A stretch of DNA of 64,000 bases from Deltaproteobacteria bacterium (GCA_024279915.1 JAJRRB010000025.1:62001-126000), one strand, 5' to 3'; positions 9,799-20,132 are shown, counted from the stretch's first letter. Numbers and translations: made by a program. Notes: a model not told the origin generated them from the letters alone.

Positions 9799-10860
9799 TT
9801 AAGATGCTTCGCGACTGATCGTCTCAATGGCTTCGAGAATGATTTCGTCGTAAATATCCTTGCAAAGGACCTCAGCAACTTTAGGAATTTTCACCAGCGA
9901 CTTGACCAGACCGAATCTCAAGTCACGCGGTAGAGAGCCTATATAAGCGACCAGGTTCTCTTCCTGCGCCAAGGTTAAGACAGGATTAATTTCGAGAGTG
10001 GTTACAAGATCATTGAGCGTGACCGCTTGCAGATCATCACGTTGATTCTTCACCTGTGCGGTAACTTCTGCCCAGTCATCAAGAACCTGTCGAGCCGTAA
10101 CAGGTCGTTCTTTCTGCTCACTCGACCAGCGCAGGAAGCTGACTGCAGCCTCTTGGCCAACAATCCCTGCATAAATTTCCATCTCCAGGTCTGCGGGAAA
10201 ACGACAGGAACGACGCAGCGTACTGACCATTTCCCAGGCCCGTTCTGTCGGTTCCATTTGCATATCCAAAGGTGCTCCCGGTTTTGCCAACAGGTTCGGG
10301 TAGGCAGAAAGAAATTGCTGGACCGTCTCGTCAAATTCCTGCTCTTTGGCATAACGCGCCCAGCAGTTGTAATCCGTCTCTACGTAAATCATCACCATAC
10401 GGTCAAGCAGCGCCCGGTCGAGAGTCGCCACCTGGTAACTGCCATCCGGCGGATTGATAGAGACAACCACTTTATGTTTCGGATGCAGGGTGTGCGTATG
10501 CAAACACCGTTGTCGCCCCTCAAGCGGTGGCTCAACAAATTGGAAAATCGCTTGCAGCGTATCCTCCTGCTGGGCACGGTTCAATTCGTCACAATGAACA
10601 ATCGTTTCTGGCGCATCGTCAGCCGGCCACCACGAGGGCTGCGACCAGTGCATAATCTTCTCTTCACGATAAGGGATACCGACCAGGTCACCGACCTCCA
10701 TCTGGCCAAGCCGTAAAGCCACATACTGTCGCCCGATCTCATGACAGGCTTGAATAACTCCAGCACTTTTGCCAACCCCGCGATGACCCACAACACAGGG
10801 AGTCAAATTCGTTTTGGTGAGAATTTCGCTCAGGACCTGTTTCATCTGGGAGATGTTCAT
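9799..10860 (-). CDS. MoxR-family AAA+ ATPase
   Basis: GHRGVGKSAG Walker A, IVHCDELNRAQQ Walker B; start MNISQMKQVL preferred. Confidence 0.85.
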   Translation of the reverse strand: MNISQMKQVLSEILTKTNLTPCVVGHRGVGKSAGVIQACHEIGRQYVALRLGQMEVGDLVGIPYREEKIMHWSQPSWWPADDAPETIVHCDELNRAQQEDTLQAIFQFVEPPLEGRQRCLHTHTLHPKHKVVVSINPPDGSYQVATLDRALLDRMVMIYVETDYNCWARYAKEQEFDETVQQFLSAYPNLLAKPGAPLDMQMEPTERAWEMVSTLRRSCRFPADLEMEIYAGIVGQEAAVSFLRWSSEQKERPVTARQVLDDWAEVTAQVKNQRDDLQAVTLNDLVTTLEINPVLTLAQEENLVAYIGSLPRDLRFGLVKSLVKIPKVAEVLCKDIYDEIILEAIETISREAS

Positions 10861-11013
10861 TGCAACCTCGATAGGAATGTTTTTTGTATTTAGCACCTTT
10901 TTAGTTGCCAATAGCACCATACAGCAACCAACAATTAAAAGTCCATGCCTGCCAGATCAACAAACAGTGAACTCACCCAAATGACAAGATGCTCCAAGTA
11001 AGACGATTCACTA

Positions 11014-11041
11014 TTGACACCCTCGCAGTACGGGTGATACT
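11014..11041 (+). promoter_or_regulatory. Candidate sigma70 promoter with palindromic spacer
   Basis: TTGACA-N16-GATACT; spacer contains CACCC-N-GGGTG inverted repeat. Confidence 0.4.
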
Positions 11042-11065
11042 CCAATCTGTAAAGAAAGACAAATC

Positions 11066-11092
11066 CCCAACTCATCGGAGTTGGGCTTTTTT
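11066..11092 (+). terminator. Intrinsic terminator upstream of MATE gene (attenuator or short sRNA end)
   Basis: CCCAACTC-ATCG-GAGTTGGG-C-TTTTTT. Confidence 0.75.
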
Positions 11093-11106
11093 ATTACTGA
11101 GCCTCC

Positions 11107-12492
11107 ATGACCAATCCCAGACGCAAACGATTCAAACTACTGCGAACAGAAGCACAGCTGCTGATACCTTTGGCGGCTCCGATTCTGGCAGCACAACTGG
11201 CTCAGCAGGCCCTCTCCTTTACCGACACGGTGATGTCCGGTCGAGTCAGTGCAACAGATCTGGCAGGTGTAGCTGTCGGCGGCAGCATCTGGGGTCCAAT
11301 CTTTCTCTTCCTGTATGGCGTACTCCTGGCAATAACACCGATGGTCGCGCAACTACACGGGGCAGGCAAGACCGATGAAACCGGCCCCCTGGTCCGTCGC
11401 GGCATTGTCGTGGCACTACCACTGGTGCTGATCGCCATCCTGCTGTTGCGCAATGTCGGCTTTATCTTTACTCTGATGGAGGTTGATCCGCAGATAGCAG
11501 CCATTGCCACCGACTACCTGAAGGCCATCTCCTGGGGCCTACCGGCACTCGCACTCTTCTTCCTGCTCCGCAATTTAAGTGAAGGGCTCGGCCTGGTTCG
11601 GCCAAGCATGCTCATTGGTCTGGCCAGTATTCCGGTGAATATAGCAGGCAATTATGTCTTTATTTATGGCAAGTTGGGTCTGCCTGCAATGGGCGGTGTC
11701 GGTTGTGGCTGGGCCTCAGCAATCAGCCTCTGGTTCATGTGCGGTTGCATGCTGCTGACCATCTGGCGGGTCAGAAAGTACAGCATGACCCACTTCTTTG
11801 TTCTCGCCAAGCGACGTGGCACCGAAGGAGCAACACAGATTATTCGCCTTGGGCTACCGATCGGCTTTTCTCTGATGATCGAAGCAAGTATCTTTGCCTT
11901 GATCGCCCTCTTTCTATCACCGCTAGGAGCTCTGGCAGTGGCCTCGCACCAGATCACTCTGAACTATTCATCGTTAATCTTTATGATCCCTTTGAGCATT
12001 TCCATCGCCATCACCATTCGGGTTGGCCACGCTATTGGCAGGCAGCGTTTTGACAGGGCTCGTTTAGTCTGTAAAACCGGATTGTTACTCAATGCAGCCA
12101 TTGCTCTAGTGACTGCGACACTGACCTTAATCTTTGCCGAGAACATAGCCGGAATCTACACTCGCGACCCCAAGCTTATCGCTATCGCTGTCGGACTGCT
12201 CACTCTGAATTCCTTCTACCAGTTCTCTGACGCCATTCAGGTCGGTGCTGCAGCTGCCCTGCGCGGTTATAAAGATGCCCGTGTGCCTTTGCTGATGGTC
12301 ATCTTCTCCTACTGGGGGATTGGTCTGCCACTCGGCTACACTTTGGCCATGACCGACATGTGGGGAGACCCGATGGGAGCCAGAGGTTTCTGGATCAGCC
12401 TGATCATTGGTCTCAGCGTTGCCGCGGTACTGCTCAGCGCTCGTTTGCACAAGGTTGGGCGGTGGGATCAGGATGGTGTGAGCCATCAATAA
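11107..12492 (+). CDS. MATE family efflux transporter
   Basis: MATE-type TM pattern; LLIPLAAPILAAQLAQQALSFTDTVMSGR. Confidence 0.9.
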   Translation: MTNPRRKRFKLLRTEAQLLIPLAAPILAAQLAQQALSFTDTVMSGRVSATDLAGVAVGGSIWGPIFLFLYGVLLAITPMVAQLHGAGKTDETGPLVRRGIVVALPLVLIAILLLRNVGFIFTLMEVDPQIAAIATDYLKAISWGLPALALFFLLRNLSEGLGLVRPSMLIGLASIPVNIAGNYVFIYGKLGLPAMGGVGCGWASAISLWFMCGCMLLTIWRVRKYSMTHFFVLAKRRGTEGATQIIRLGLPIGFSLMIEASIFALIALFLSPLGALAVASHQITLNYSSLIFMIPLSISIAITIRVGHAIGRQRFDRARLVCKTGLLLNAAIALVTATLTLIFAENIAGIYTRDPKLIAIAVGLLTLNSFYQFSDAIQVGAAAALRGYKDARVPLLMVIFSYWGIGLPLGYTLAMTDMWGDPMGARGFWISLIIGLSVAAVLLSARLHKVGRWDQDGVSHQ

Positions 12493-12569
12493 GTATGGCA
12501 CCAGGGGGATATGACGGGGTTGGGATCATCTACTGAAATTTTAAACATACTGTTAATCGTGAATAGCTA

Positions 12570-12731
12570 GCAGCCTGTCGGACAATCAGGGCTGAAGCGA
12601 AAACCTGGGTGTTTGAGACCAGATTTTAGCTCATTTGAGAGTAATAGCAGTAGCTATTGATCGAAAAGGAGCTGAGATATGGGCCAAACAAGCGAATTTG
12701 CAGCCAGCTCATTGATAGTCCGGCAGGCTGC
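12570..12731 (+). mobile_element. MITE-like palindromic element, copy 1
   Basis: Termini GCAGCCTGTCGGACAATCA / TGATAGTCCGGCAGGCTGC; matches copies at 36255 and 53116; flanked by TA dinucleotides. Confidence 0.88.
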
Positions 12732-12743
12732 TAAAATGGGGGA

Positions 12744-13376
12744 TTACCCTTTTATTCGATCAAATAGCTTTTGCCCTGTCATCTCTGCTTTTTGCAAAAG
12801 ATTATGGTCCGCTTTAATGCTGCCTGCCTCAAAGAACCCCAATCCTTTTACCGATTCGACAACATCTAGCCCAATGTCTTTATAAAAATCTGTGAGTAAT
12901 GAAAGAGTGTTGCCCATCATTGACTCTTCCGACTGTTCACAAACCGCTACAGTCACGCAGACCTTTCCAGAGCCTTGATATTTTGCAATCCATTTTTTTC
13001 GGTTAACTGGAAACTGGATGAGACTGTAACAGCGATCAATAAAGCGCTTCATGTCGGAGGTAACAGAATACCAGTAGGTTGGTGAGGCGAGGATAATCCC
13101 TTCCGCCTCATCTATCTTTTTGACAATCTTGGCGAAATCATCCTTTATTACGCATTCCCAAGAGCTTCTACACCCCTCGCATCCAGTACAAGCACCAATG
13201 TTGTAGTCACCGAGAAAAATAGATTCTATTTGGGCTCCTCCCTCTTTGGCAGAAGTTAGTATCGATTTAATAAGGTACTCTGTGTTGCCGGTTTTTCTTC
13301 TGCTACCATTGATGGACAGAATCTTCAAAATGGTCCCCTTAATTCTCAGAAATCTACACAAATAAGATGTTGCCAA
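12744..13376 (-). CDS. NADPH-dependent FMN reductase / flavodoxin-fold protein (start uncertain)
   Basis: KILSINGSRRKTGNTEYLI, ACTGCEGC, ASPTYWYSVTSDMKRFIDR. Confidence 0.85.
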   Translation of the reverse strand: MATSYLCRFLRIKGTILKILSINGSRRKTGNTEYLIKSILTSAKEGGAQIESIFLGDYNIGACTGCEGCRSSWECVIKDDFAKIVKKIDEAEGIILASPTYWYSVTSDMKRFIDRCYSLIQFPVNRKKWIAKYQGSGKVCVTVAVCEQSEESMMGNTLSLLTDFYKDIGLDVVESVKGLGFFEAGSIKADHNLLQKAEMTGQKLFDRIKG

Positions 13377-13480
13377 TTATACGCGTTCCCCGGTAATCCC
13401 CCCTACAAATAATATTGTTCAAAAGTAGAATTTTCTCGTAAATTAACAGGAGGAGATTCATTGTCCCTCTTCAATTAGCT

Positions 13481-14815
13481 TCATTCATCAAGGTAATCAA
13501 CAGGCATTTCCCAAAAGTTTAGCATTCTGTGGGTCAAGGGACGCTCGGGTTCCCCCGGTTTGCTTCCAGTATTAATAATCCGAATAACGTCAGAGCTGGT
13601 CGACGGGTTGTTCAGAAAATATCTGTGGCCGATAAAACTTCGCGTGTTCTGTACGTTGATGAACGCGACGTTTTTCACAACGCTGAAAATCGCCTGCTCT
13701 TGTTCGCCGAGATCCGTTGCATGGATTCGCCCGAAGCGGGTGCCGCTCATCAGTGTCTCCGATAATCCCAGCGCCTTGTCCGTATCCGAAATGTAGACAG
13801 TTATTTGCCCAAAGGCGGGCCCTATCTTTTCTGCGATTAGACGTTGGCGGACGACATCAAAGTCGAGGTCGGGAGCTGCCATGATCAGGTTCTCAACTCT
13901 GTAGAGTTTGTGCGGATCATGACCGGCGGCCCTGGCCTCGATGATAAGTTCACGGAGTGCACTGGTGGCTACATCAGTACCGCGACTGTGCGCCAAGAGG
14001 TTGATTCGCTCGACCTCAGGAAACGATCCAAGCAATCGAATCATGTTTTTCAGATGATAAATAGTAAACTCGCCGGATTCCCGATCAGTAAAATAACCGA
14101 ACAATCCCTTGTGCGTAGCAGGCCACGAATAGAGCAAAGGCACCCCGCGACGTCCAATAAAATGCCAATACTCCGCCAGCGCAACAGCGGCCTTGTCGAA
14201 AGAGTTTTTGAAGCCGTGAATGAAAATGTCGATCTCGTTGGCTCCGGTCTCCGCCATCCTGCGATTGACCTCCTGGCGAAACTGTTGGGCCACTTGCTCG
14301 TATTCGGCTCGGACTTTGGGGTCTTCCTTCGCTTCGCCATTAACCACCAGGAAGGCATGCGGAGTTGGCGGGAACCGACCAAGTTCAGTCCGTAATACGA
14401 CCCGGAGTGAAGGAGAGTATTGTCGAGAAGAGGTTTCACTCATTTCGACCAGATGTTGCCAGGTCAGTTCTTTTCCAATCTCCACGATGGCCGAACCGAA
14501 CCCCAATGATGCCGAACGTCCGGATCCATAAACCAAGGTCCCGTCAGAGGACGTCTCCGGCTTTCGATCGGTGACGAACAGCAAATCGACCTTATTGCTT
14601 CTCAAGCCCTGCGGAACACTCGCTTCAGGATATCCTCTTCCACTGAGGTAGATGTTCGGTGTGGGCATTAGCCTCGGTGTAGACGAGCAACCAACAAGTA
14701 TGAGTGAAACGAAAGCCAGCACTATATGGTTTCTGATTTGCACTAATTCGTTTTCCTTCCCGAATCTATGATTGTTTGCTTTCACCCTTAATCGCAGAGA
14801 GGGTGTTGTATACAT
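13481..14815 (-). CDS. DUF900-like alpha/beta hydrolase lipoprotein (start probably downstream)
   Basis: LILVGCSS lipobox; IDIFIHGFKNSF; NLLAHSRGTDVATSALREL. Confidence 0.82.
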   Translation of the reverse strand: MYTTPSLRLRVKANNHRFGKENELVQIRNHIVLAFVSLILVGCSSTPRLMPTPNIYLSGRGYPEASVPQGLRSNKVDLLFVTDRKPETSSDGTLVYGSGRSASLGFGSAIVEIGKELTWQHLVEMSETSSRQYSPSLRVVLRTELGRFPPTPHAFLVVNGEAKEDPKVRAEYEQVAQQFRQEVNRRMAETGANEIDIFIHGFKNSFDKAAVALAEYWHFIGRRGVPLLYSWPATHKGLFGYFTDRESGEFTIYHLKNMIRLLGSFPEVERINLLAHSRGTDVATSALRELIIEARAAGHDPHKLYRVENLIMAAPDLDFDVVRQRLIAEKIGPAFGQITVYISDTDKALGLSETLMSGTRFGRIHATDLGEQEQAIFSVVKNVAFINVQNTRSFIGHRYFLNNPSTSSDVIRIINTGSKPGEPERPLTHRMLNFWEMPVDYLDE

Positions 14816-14990
14816 AACCCTATTAACAGGACTTTCCTCACAGGACTCTTAAGCTGTTGTTGCCCACAAGGGAGTAAAGGATTCCCTAAAGTCCATGGTA
14901 ACAATGAAATGGGATATTGCAACGTAGAGGTTCTTCACGTTGGGAAGGCTTGCAGGGGAAGAGCCCGAAAAATGACTCGGTGTTGTTAAA

Positions 14991-17276
14991 CTAACTTTTT
15001 GGTTTTTTGTTGGTTTCTATGCCCGCTTCCAGCAGTCGTCGATAAAAAGTTGCCCTGCTGACACCCATAAGTCTGGCGGCCTTACTCCGATTTCCTCCGG
15101 TTTGGCGCAACGCGTTTTCAAGTTGCGTTTTAGGACCCTCGCCAAAGCTTTCGAGTCTGATTGGGGTTCTTTCCCCGTGAATGACCTCTTGTGGCAAATT
15201 GTCGATGTGGATCATCTGCGTGTCACAATGGATGGCCGATGTATCGATGGCATTCTTGAGCTCACGAACGTTGCCCGGCCAATCATATTGTAGCAAAACC
15301 TGCATAGCGACAGGATCGACCCCTTCGAGAATCTTATTTGCGTGCGCCTGTGCCTCTATAAGGAATGCGTTGACGAGCAGGGGGATGTCTTCCCGCCTTT
15401 CGCGTAGTGGTGGTACTTGGACCCTGGCCACCCGGATACGATAGAGAAGATCATTGCGGAACCTCCCCGCAGTCACCTCTTCTGCAAGGTCGCGGTTGGT
15501 AGCGGCCAGAACGCGAACATCAATCTTGCGTGGTTTGGTATCGCCGACTCGAGTGAGTTCCCGTTCTTCAAGTACACGCAGCATCGCTGTTTGCACGTCA
15601 AGCGGCACATCACCGATCTCGTCGAGGAAAAGGGTCCCTCCATTGGCAGCTTCGAACAATCCAACCTGGTCGGTGACGGCGCCGGTGAAGGCGCCACGAC
15701 GATAACCGAACAATTGACTGGTCAACAGGGAGGATGTTAAACCGCCACAATTGATCGCGATGAAAGGGCCCTCTTTTCGCTTACTCGTGGCATGGATAGC
15801 CTTAGCAACCAATTCTTTACCAACGCCCGTTTCACCTTCGATCAAAACCGTCCAATCGCCCATGGCTATTTTATTCAAATTCGAGTACATCTCCCGCATT
15901 TTCTGACAATTGCCGATCATCTGTCTGGATGCGCCAGCACTGAGCTGAGAACGTAAGCGATTGATTTCTGTGACGTCGTAAATAAACAGAATCTTGCAGC
16001 GAGAATCTCGCGGGTCATCGCGAATCTCTATCTCAAACCAAAGCCGTTCTTTGTTGTCCCTAGTGAATTGGACAGTTAATCTGGAACGATCCTCTGTAGA
16101 GATGAAGAATTGTTTGGCCACAATTTTTCTTTGATCGCTTGTCAAGGGCAGAATTTTTTGCCAATGTTTGTCTAGCATGCTCTCCTTGTCTTCATGTAAA
16201 AGAACCTGGATGGCATGATTGACGAATTGGATATGACCCGACGCATTAAACATGAGTACCCCGAGTTTCGACTCATCGAGGATAGCCAAGAGGTTCTCAT
16301 TGGCCTCTTTCAGCTGTCGGCGCGTTTCTTCTAGGTTTGTTTCTGCAATCTTACGTACGGAGATGTCTCTTACGACGCCAGTAAAGAGATGTTTGCCCGG
16401 TATCGAAAATTCGGTGACGGCCAGTTCTGCAGGGAACCTGGTTCCATCCTTTCGCTGTGCCTCTATCTCACGACCAATGCCAATCACTCGGGCTTCCCCA
16501 GTTTCAAGGTAGCGCTTCAAGTAGGAGTCATGGTGAGTTCTGTAAGGCTCAGGCATGAGCATATTGACCTTTTTGCCGACAAGATCCTTGGACCCATAGC
16601 CAAACAGCTTCTGGACTGCCGGATTGGCCGATTCGATAACACCCTTGTCATTAATCGTGATAATGGCGTCGATAGAACAGTTCAGGATGGCTTGCGAGCG
16701 AGTTTGACTTTCTTTAAGCGCACTTTCGATCGTTATATTCTCTCGCTCATTCCATAACAGGCGAATGTAGTTTCCGCACGTCACTAATAACGGTTTCAAG
16801 AACTCTACATCTGTTTCAGAGTAGCCTTTTGGGCAGTTTGCCACTCCAACCATGCCAACAACCTCCCCGCGGGATATAATCGGGGCGCCCAGAAAGGCAC
16901 TGAGTGGCGGATGCCCTTGAGGGAACCCTCCGCTCCTCGCATCCGTTGACGGGGCGTTGGCAATAACCGCTTCTTTGTTGACAATTGTGCTGCCGAAAAG
17001 CGTATTGAGATTGGTGAACTCCAACCCATCCTGCGCATTCTCATCGTAAAGCTTATGAGTCTCTGCATCCCAGGCAATGTTGGTCATGGCAAAGGTCTTC
17101 AGATATGGCTGCCCTGCGCTGGTTTGCAAGACTTCGCCAATGAAGCCGTACTCGCTGTTCATGAGAGACAGCAATACTTTAAGAAATTGATCAAAGAGCT
17201 TTATTGGTTCTGACTGGTCAACAAACTCCGTATGGGCTTCGACTATTGCAGTCAATAGTTCATGCTCGCGCGTCAC
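14991..17276 (-). CDS. Sigma-54-dependent regulator: GAF + two PAS + AAA+ + Fis-type HTH
   Basis: [37 protein letters not shown]-terminal [22 protein letters not shown]. Confidence 0.95.
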   Translation of the reverse strand: MTREHELLTAIVEAHTEFVDQSEPIKLFDQFLKVLLSLMNSEYGFIGEVLQTSAGQPYLKTFAMTNIAWDAETHKLYDENAQDGLEFTNLNTLFGSTIVNKEAVIANAPSTDARSGGFPQGHPPLSAFLGAPIISRGEVVGMVGVANCPKGYSETDVEFLKPLLVTCGNYIRLLWNERENITIESALKESQTRSQAILNCSIDAIITINDKGVIESANPAVQKLFGYGSKDLVGKKVNMLMPEPYRTHHDSYLKRYLETGEARVIGIGREIEAQRKDGTRFPAELAVTEFSIPGKHLFTGVVRDISVRKIAETNLEETRRQLKEANENLLAILDESKLGVLMFNASGHIQFVNHAIQVLLHEDKESMLDKHWQKILPLTSDQRKIVAKQFFISTEDRSRLTVQFTRDNKERLWFEIEIRDDPRDSRCKILFIYDVTEINRLRSQLSAGASRQMIGNCQKMREMYSNLNKIAMGDWTVLIEGETGVGKELVAKAIHATSKRKEGPFIAINCGGLTSSLLTSQLFGYRRGAFTGAVTDQVGLFEAANGGTLFLDEIGDVPLDVQTAMLRVLEERELTRVGDTKPRKIDVRVLAATNRDLAEEVTAGRFRNDLLYRIRVARVQVPPLRERREDIPLLVNAFLIEAQAHANKILEGVDPVAMQVLLQYDWPGNVRELKNAIDTSAIHCDTQMIHIDNLPQEVIHGERTPIRLESFGEGPKTQLENALRQTGGNRSKAARLMGVSRATFYRRLLEAGIETNKKPKS

Positions 17277-17312
17277 GGAAAACTCCTCTCAATGGTTTTG
17301 AATCGTTTCTTC

Positions 17313-17374
17313 TGAGACACCTTTGAAACACTATAACATGCGCGAGACACTTTTGAGACACAACGGGTGTCTCA
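17313..17374. promoter_or_regulatory. Cluster of TGAGACAC sites including a perfect inverted repeat (candidate UAS/operator)
   Basis: TGAGACAC 17313-17320, CGAGACAC 17343-17350, TGAGACAC-AACGG-GTGTCTCA 17354-17374. Confidence 0.65.
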
Positions 17375-17622
17375 TGTGGCTCTTAGGATTTATCTCTATG
17401 TTGCGCAGGTGCCAATAAGACACTGATATTATTGGTTTATAATGAAAAACAATGAGATTGGCATGCCTTGTGTAATTAATAACCGTACTAGCAAGCCAAT
17501 AAACGGCATTCTTTACTGAACAAGGAAGACAAATAATAAATGAAGAACATGCAACAAGGATCATGAGTCGTAGAAAATGAAAATGCTGAACGATTTCTTC
17601 TTTACCAAAAAGGAGCAGTACC

Positions 17623-18381
17623 ATGAAAGTACATCTCAAAAAAAACCAGGGTTTTGAAATTCTTGCAGCAATGACCCTGACAACTGCAGCATTTTTTGTC
17701 CTGATCGGTGCCGCTAATGCGGCTGATTACGTTTATAAACAAGGCTTTATGCCGAAAGAAACGGTACAGATAGATCTTGCAACAACAGCTTTGTTTGTTA
17801 CTGATCCTCAAAATGATTTCTTGTCAGAAAAAAGTCCTGCCTGGGGGTTAGTCGGTCCGACCGTCACAAAAAATAAAGTAGTTGAAAAAGAGAAGACGTT
17901 AAAAGCGCTCGCAAAAAAAGTGGGAATCCCTGTCTTTTACTCCACCCATATGTACACACCGCAAGATTTTGCGAATTGGAAGAGCTTGAACGGCATCGAC
18001 AAGATCATGTTTGATATTAGAATGTTTGAGCAGGGAACCTGGGGGCATGACTATCACCCAGAACTAAAACCAGATAGCAATACTATCGTTATGAATCCGC
18101 ATAAGGGGCTAAGTAACTTTTGGACTGGAGATGCCGCTATCCAGCTAAGGCAGTACGGAGTAGAAACAATCATTCTCTACGGCATGTCAGCAAATTTGTG
18201 TATAGAGTCACACGCTCGTGATGCGATTGAAAATGGCTTTGATGTGATTATCGTAGCTGACGCCACCGCAGCAGCGGGAGATGCTGCGTATGAGGCAGCT
18301 CTTACTAACTTTGAATTCCTCGCCCATGAGGTCGTGACCACAGATCAAATCGTAAAACGACTGAAAGCAGCAAAACGATGA
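17623..18381 (+). CDS. Isochorismatase-like cysteine hydrolase with N-terminal signal/TM segment
   Basis: LATTALFVTDPQNDFL, YGMSANLCIESHARDAIENGF; hydrophobic N-terminus ending ANAA. Confidence 0.85.
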   Translation: MKVHLKKNQGFEILAAMTLTTAAFFVLIGAANAADYVYKQGFMPKETVQIDLATTALFVTDPQNDFLSEKSPAWGLVGPTVTKNKVVEKEKTLKALAKKVGIPVFYSTHMYTPQDFANWKSLNGIDKIMFDIRMFEQGTWGHDYHPELKPDSNTIVMNPHKGLSNFWTGDAAIQLRQYGVETIILYGMSANLCIESHARDAIENGFDVIIVADATAAAGDAAYEAALTNFEFLAHEVVTTDQIVKRLKAAKR

Positions 18382-18460
18382 GCATAGTCTGAGGTGGACC
18401 CTCATCTTAGCTCATCGAGTGTTGTCTCTTAGATACGCTCGTAGCTTTATGGGTTTATTA

Positions 18461-18490
18461 ACCGCCTCCCCACATCTGGGGAGGCGGTTT
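18461..18490 (+). terminator. Intrinsic terminator
   Basis: ACCGCCTCCCC-ACATCT-GGGGAGGCGGT-TT. Confidence 0.8.
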
Positions 18491-18654
18491 GCATTGTAAA
18501 CGGAAATTTCGACTTTTAAAAAAGCTGGTCACTGACAGGCTTTGTTGGGTTTGAACCATTATTACTGGAGCAGGTAATTGAGTCCATTCTGAGCTCACCC
18601 CGGCAGGCCAGAGAAGACAAAGGCTAGCAGGCAAGAATTAGAGAGGAGTGTCTC

Positions 18655-19842
18655 ATGGCCAAAATTGAAATTTACTCCAAAGAATGGTGCCCTTACTGCA
18701 CCAAGGCCAAGGCTTTACTACGCAGTAAACAACTTGAATACGAGGAGATAGACGTGACCGTGGATGCTGTGCTTGAGCAACAAATGGTTGAACGCTCCCG
18801 GCGACGGACCGTACCCCAGATATTCATTGATGAACAATCGATTGGCGGCTACGACGATCTGGCACAATTGAACGCGACGGGTGAGCTCGATCAACTCCTC
18901 AATATCCAGTCCCAGGTTAATCTGACCAAAGTCTATGATCTAGCGATTATCGGTGCCGGTCCGGCAGGCATGTCAGCCGCAATCTATGCCGTACGCAAGA
19001 ATCTTTCAACTCTGATAATAGCCTCTGATATTGGTGGGCAGTTAGGAACTACCTACGAGATCGGGAACTATCCAGGCTTTCAGATGATCACTGGACCTGA
19101 CCTGGTTGAGCAGTTCGAGGAACACATGGATCAGTATGGTATCGACAAAATGGTCGGTGAAAAAGTGACTGGCCTGCGCTTTGAAGATCGCTGCAAGATT
19201 CTGAAAACTGCTGCCGGTCGCGAAATCCACTCTCGCTCAGTCATTATTGCTTCAGGTGCGTTCAAACGCAAACTCAACATTCCAGGCGAGAAAGAACTTG
19301 CGGGTAAGGGGGTTGTGTACTGCTCAACCTGTGATGGCCCATTGTTAAGAGACATGGATATTGCGATTGTGGGTGGAGGGAACTCTGGTCTAGAGGCTGC
19401 CATCGAAATGAACGGACTGGCCCGAAAGGTTTATCTGGTTTCACGGACTGAGTGGAACGGTGACTCGATTCTTCAGGATAAAGTACGAAGCGCCGAACGT
19501 GTGGAATCCCTGACGCTACATGACCCGATCGAGATTCACGGATCGGACTCTGTGGAAGGCCTCACTGTGAAAGATCTTGCGACAGGCAGTACCCGAAGGC
19601 TCGACGTGCAGGGTGTGTTTATTGAAATTGGGATTTACCCGAATACGGAGTTTGTCCTTGACCTTCTAGATACTAACCAGCGAGGTGAGATTAAGGTCGA
19701 CAAGCGAGGACAGACTGGAATTGATGGGATCTTTGCGGCTGGCGATGTGACTGATTCGCACGACAAGCAGATCGTGATTGCCGCAGGAGCTGGAGCCAAT
19801 GCCGCTCTGGGAGTAGCTGAATATCTGGTCATGCAGCACTAA
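18655..19842 (+). CDS. Glutaredoxin-thioredoxin reductase fusion
   Basis: N-terminal Grx IEIYSKEWCPYCTKAKALL; TrxR domain GAGPAGMSAAIYA, YCSTCDGP, GIFAAGDVTD. Confidence 0.93.
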   Translation: MAKIEIYSKEWCPYCTKAKALLRSKQLEYEEIDVTVDAVLEQQMVERSRRRTVPQIFIDEQSIGGYDDLAQLNATGELDQLLNIQSQVNLTKVYDLAIIGAGPAGMSAAIYAVRKNLSTLIIASDIGGQLGTTYEIGNYPGFQMITGPDLVEQFEEHMDQYGIDKMVGEKVTGLRFEDRCKILKTAAGREIHSRSVIIASGAFKRKLNIPGEKELAGKGVVYCSTCDGPLLRDMDIAIVGGGNSGLEAAIEMNGLARKVYLVSRTEWNGDSILQDKVRSAERVESLTLHDPIEIHGSDSVEGLTVKDLATGSTRRLDVQGVFIEIGIYPNTEFVLDLLDTNQRGEIKVDKRGQTGIDGIFAAGDVTDSHDKQIVIAAGAGANAALGVAEYLVMQH

Positions 19843-20021
19843 GGTCATCTCTGCATCTAAAAATAAAAGCAACGGACGGTGAAGCCGCCCGACAGCTTTG
19901 TTTCGTTATGTGTTGGTTTGACCACTAATTGATGCTCAACACCACAGCCTGAGAACAGATAACTTCTCCCCGCTAAGCCCCCCCCCCCACGGAACCCCAA
20001 AGACAAGACACAAAAAAAGGC

Positions 20022-20044
20022 CAACCGAAAAGACGGCTAACCCT
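20022..20044 (-). terminator. tRNA-Arg terminator
   Basis: Minus strand GGTTAGCC...GGTTGGCC followed by T-run. Confidence 0.55.
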
Positions 20045-20055
20045 TTAATTTAGTT

Positions 20056-20132
<77 letters not shown>

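Noticed and set aside
12679-12885. 68-aa plus ORF MGQTSEFAASSLIVRQAAKMG...
   Set aside because: Spans the MITE-like end and antisense of the FMN reductase gene; repeat artefact.
17458-17473. Possible sigma-54 promoter TTGGCATGCCTTGTGT upstream of the hydrolase
   Set aside because: The -12 element lacks the GC of TTGC; match too weak to annotate although an RpoN promoter is expected here.
19979-19990. Poly-C tract (also 27479-27487) as phase-variation site
   Set aside because: Intergenic, not in a coding or clear promoter position; also prone to sequencing error.
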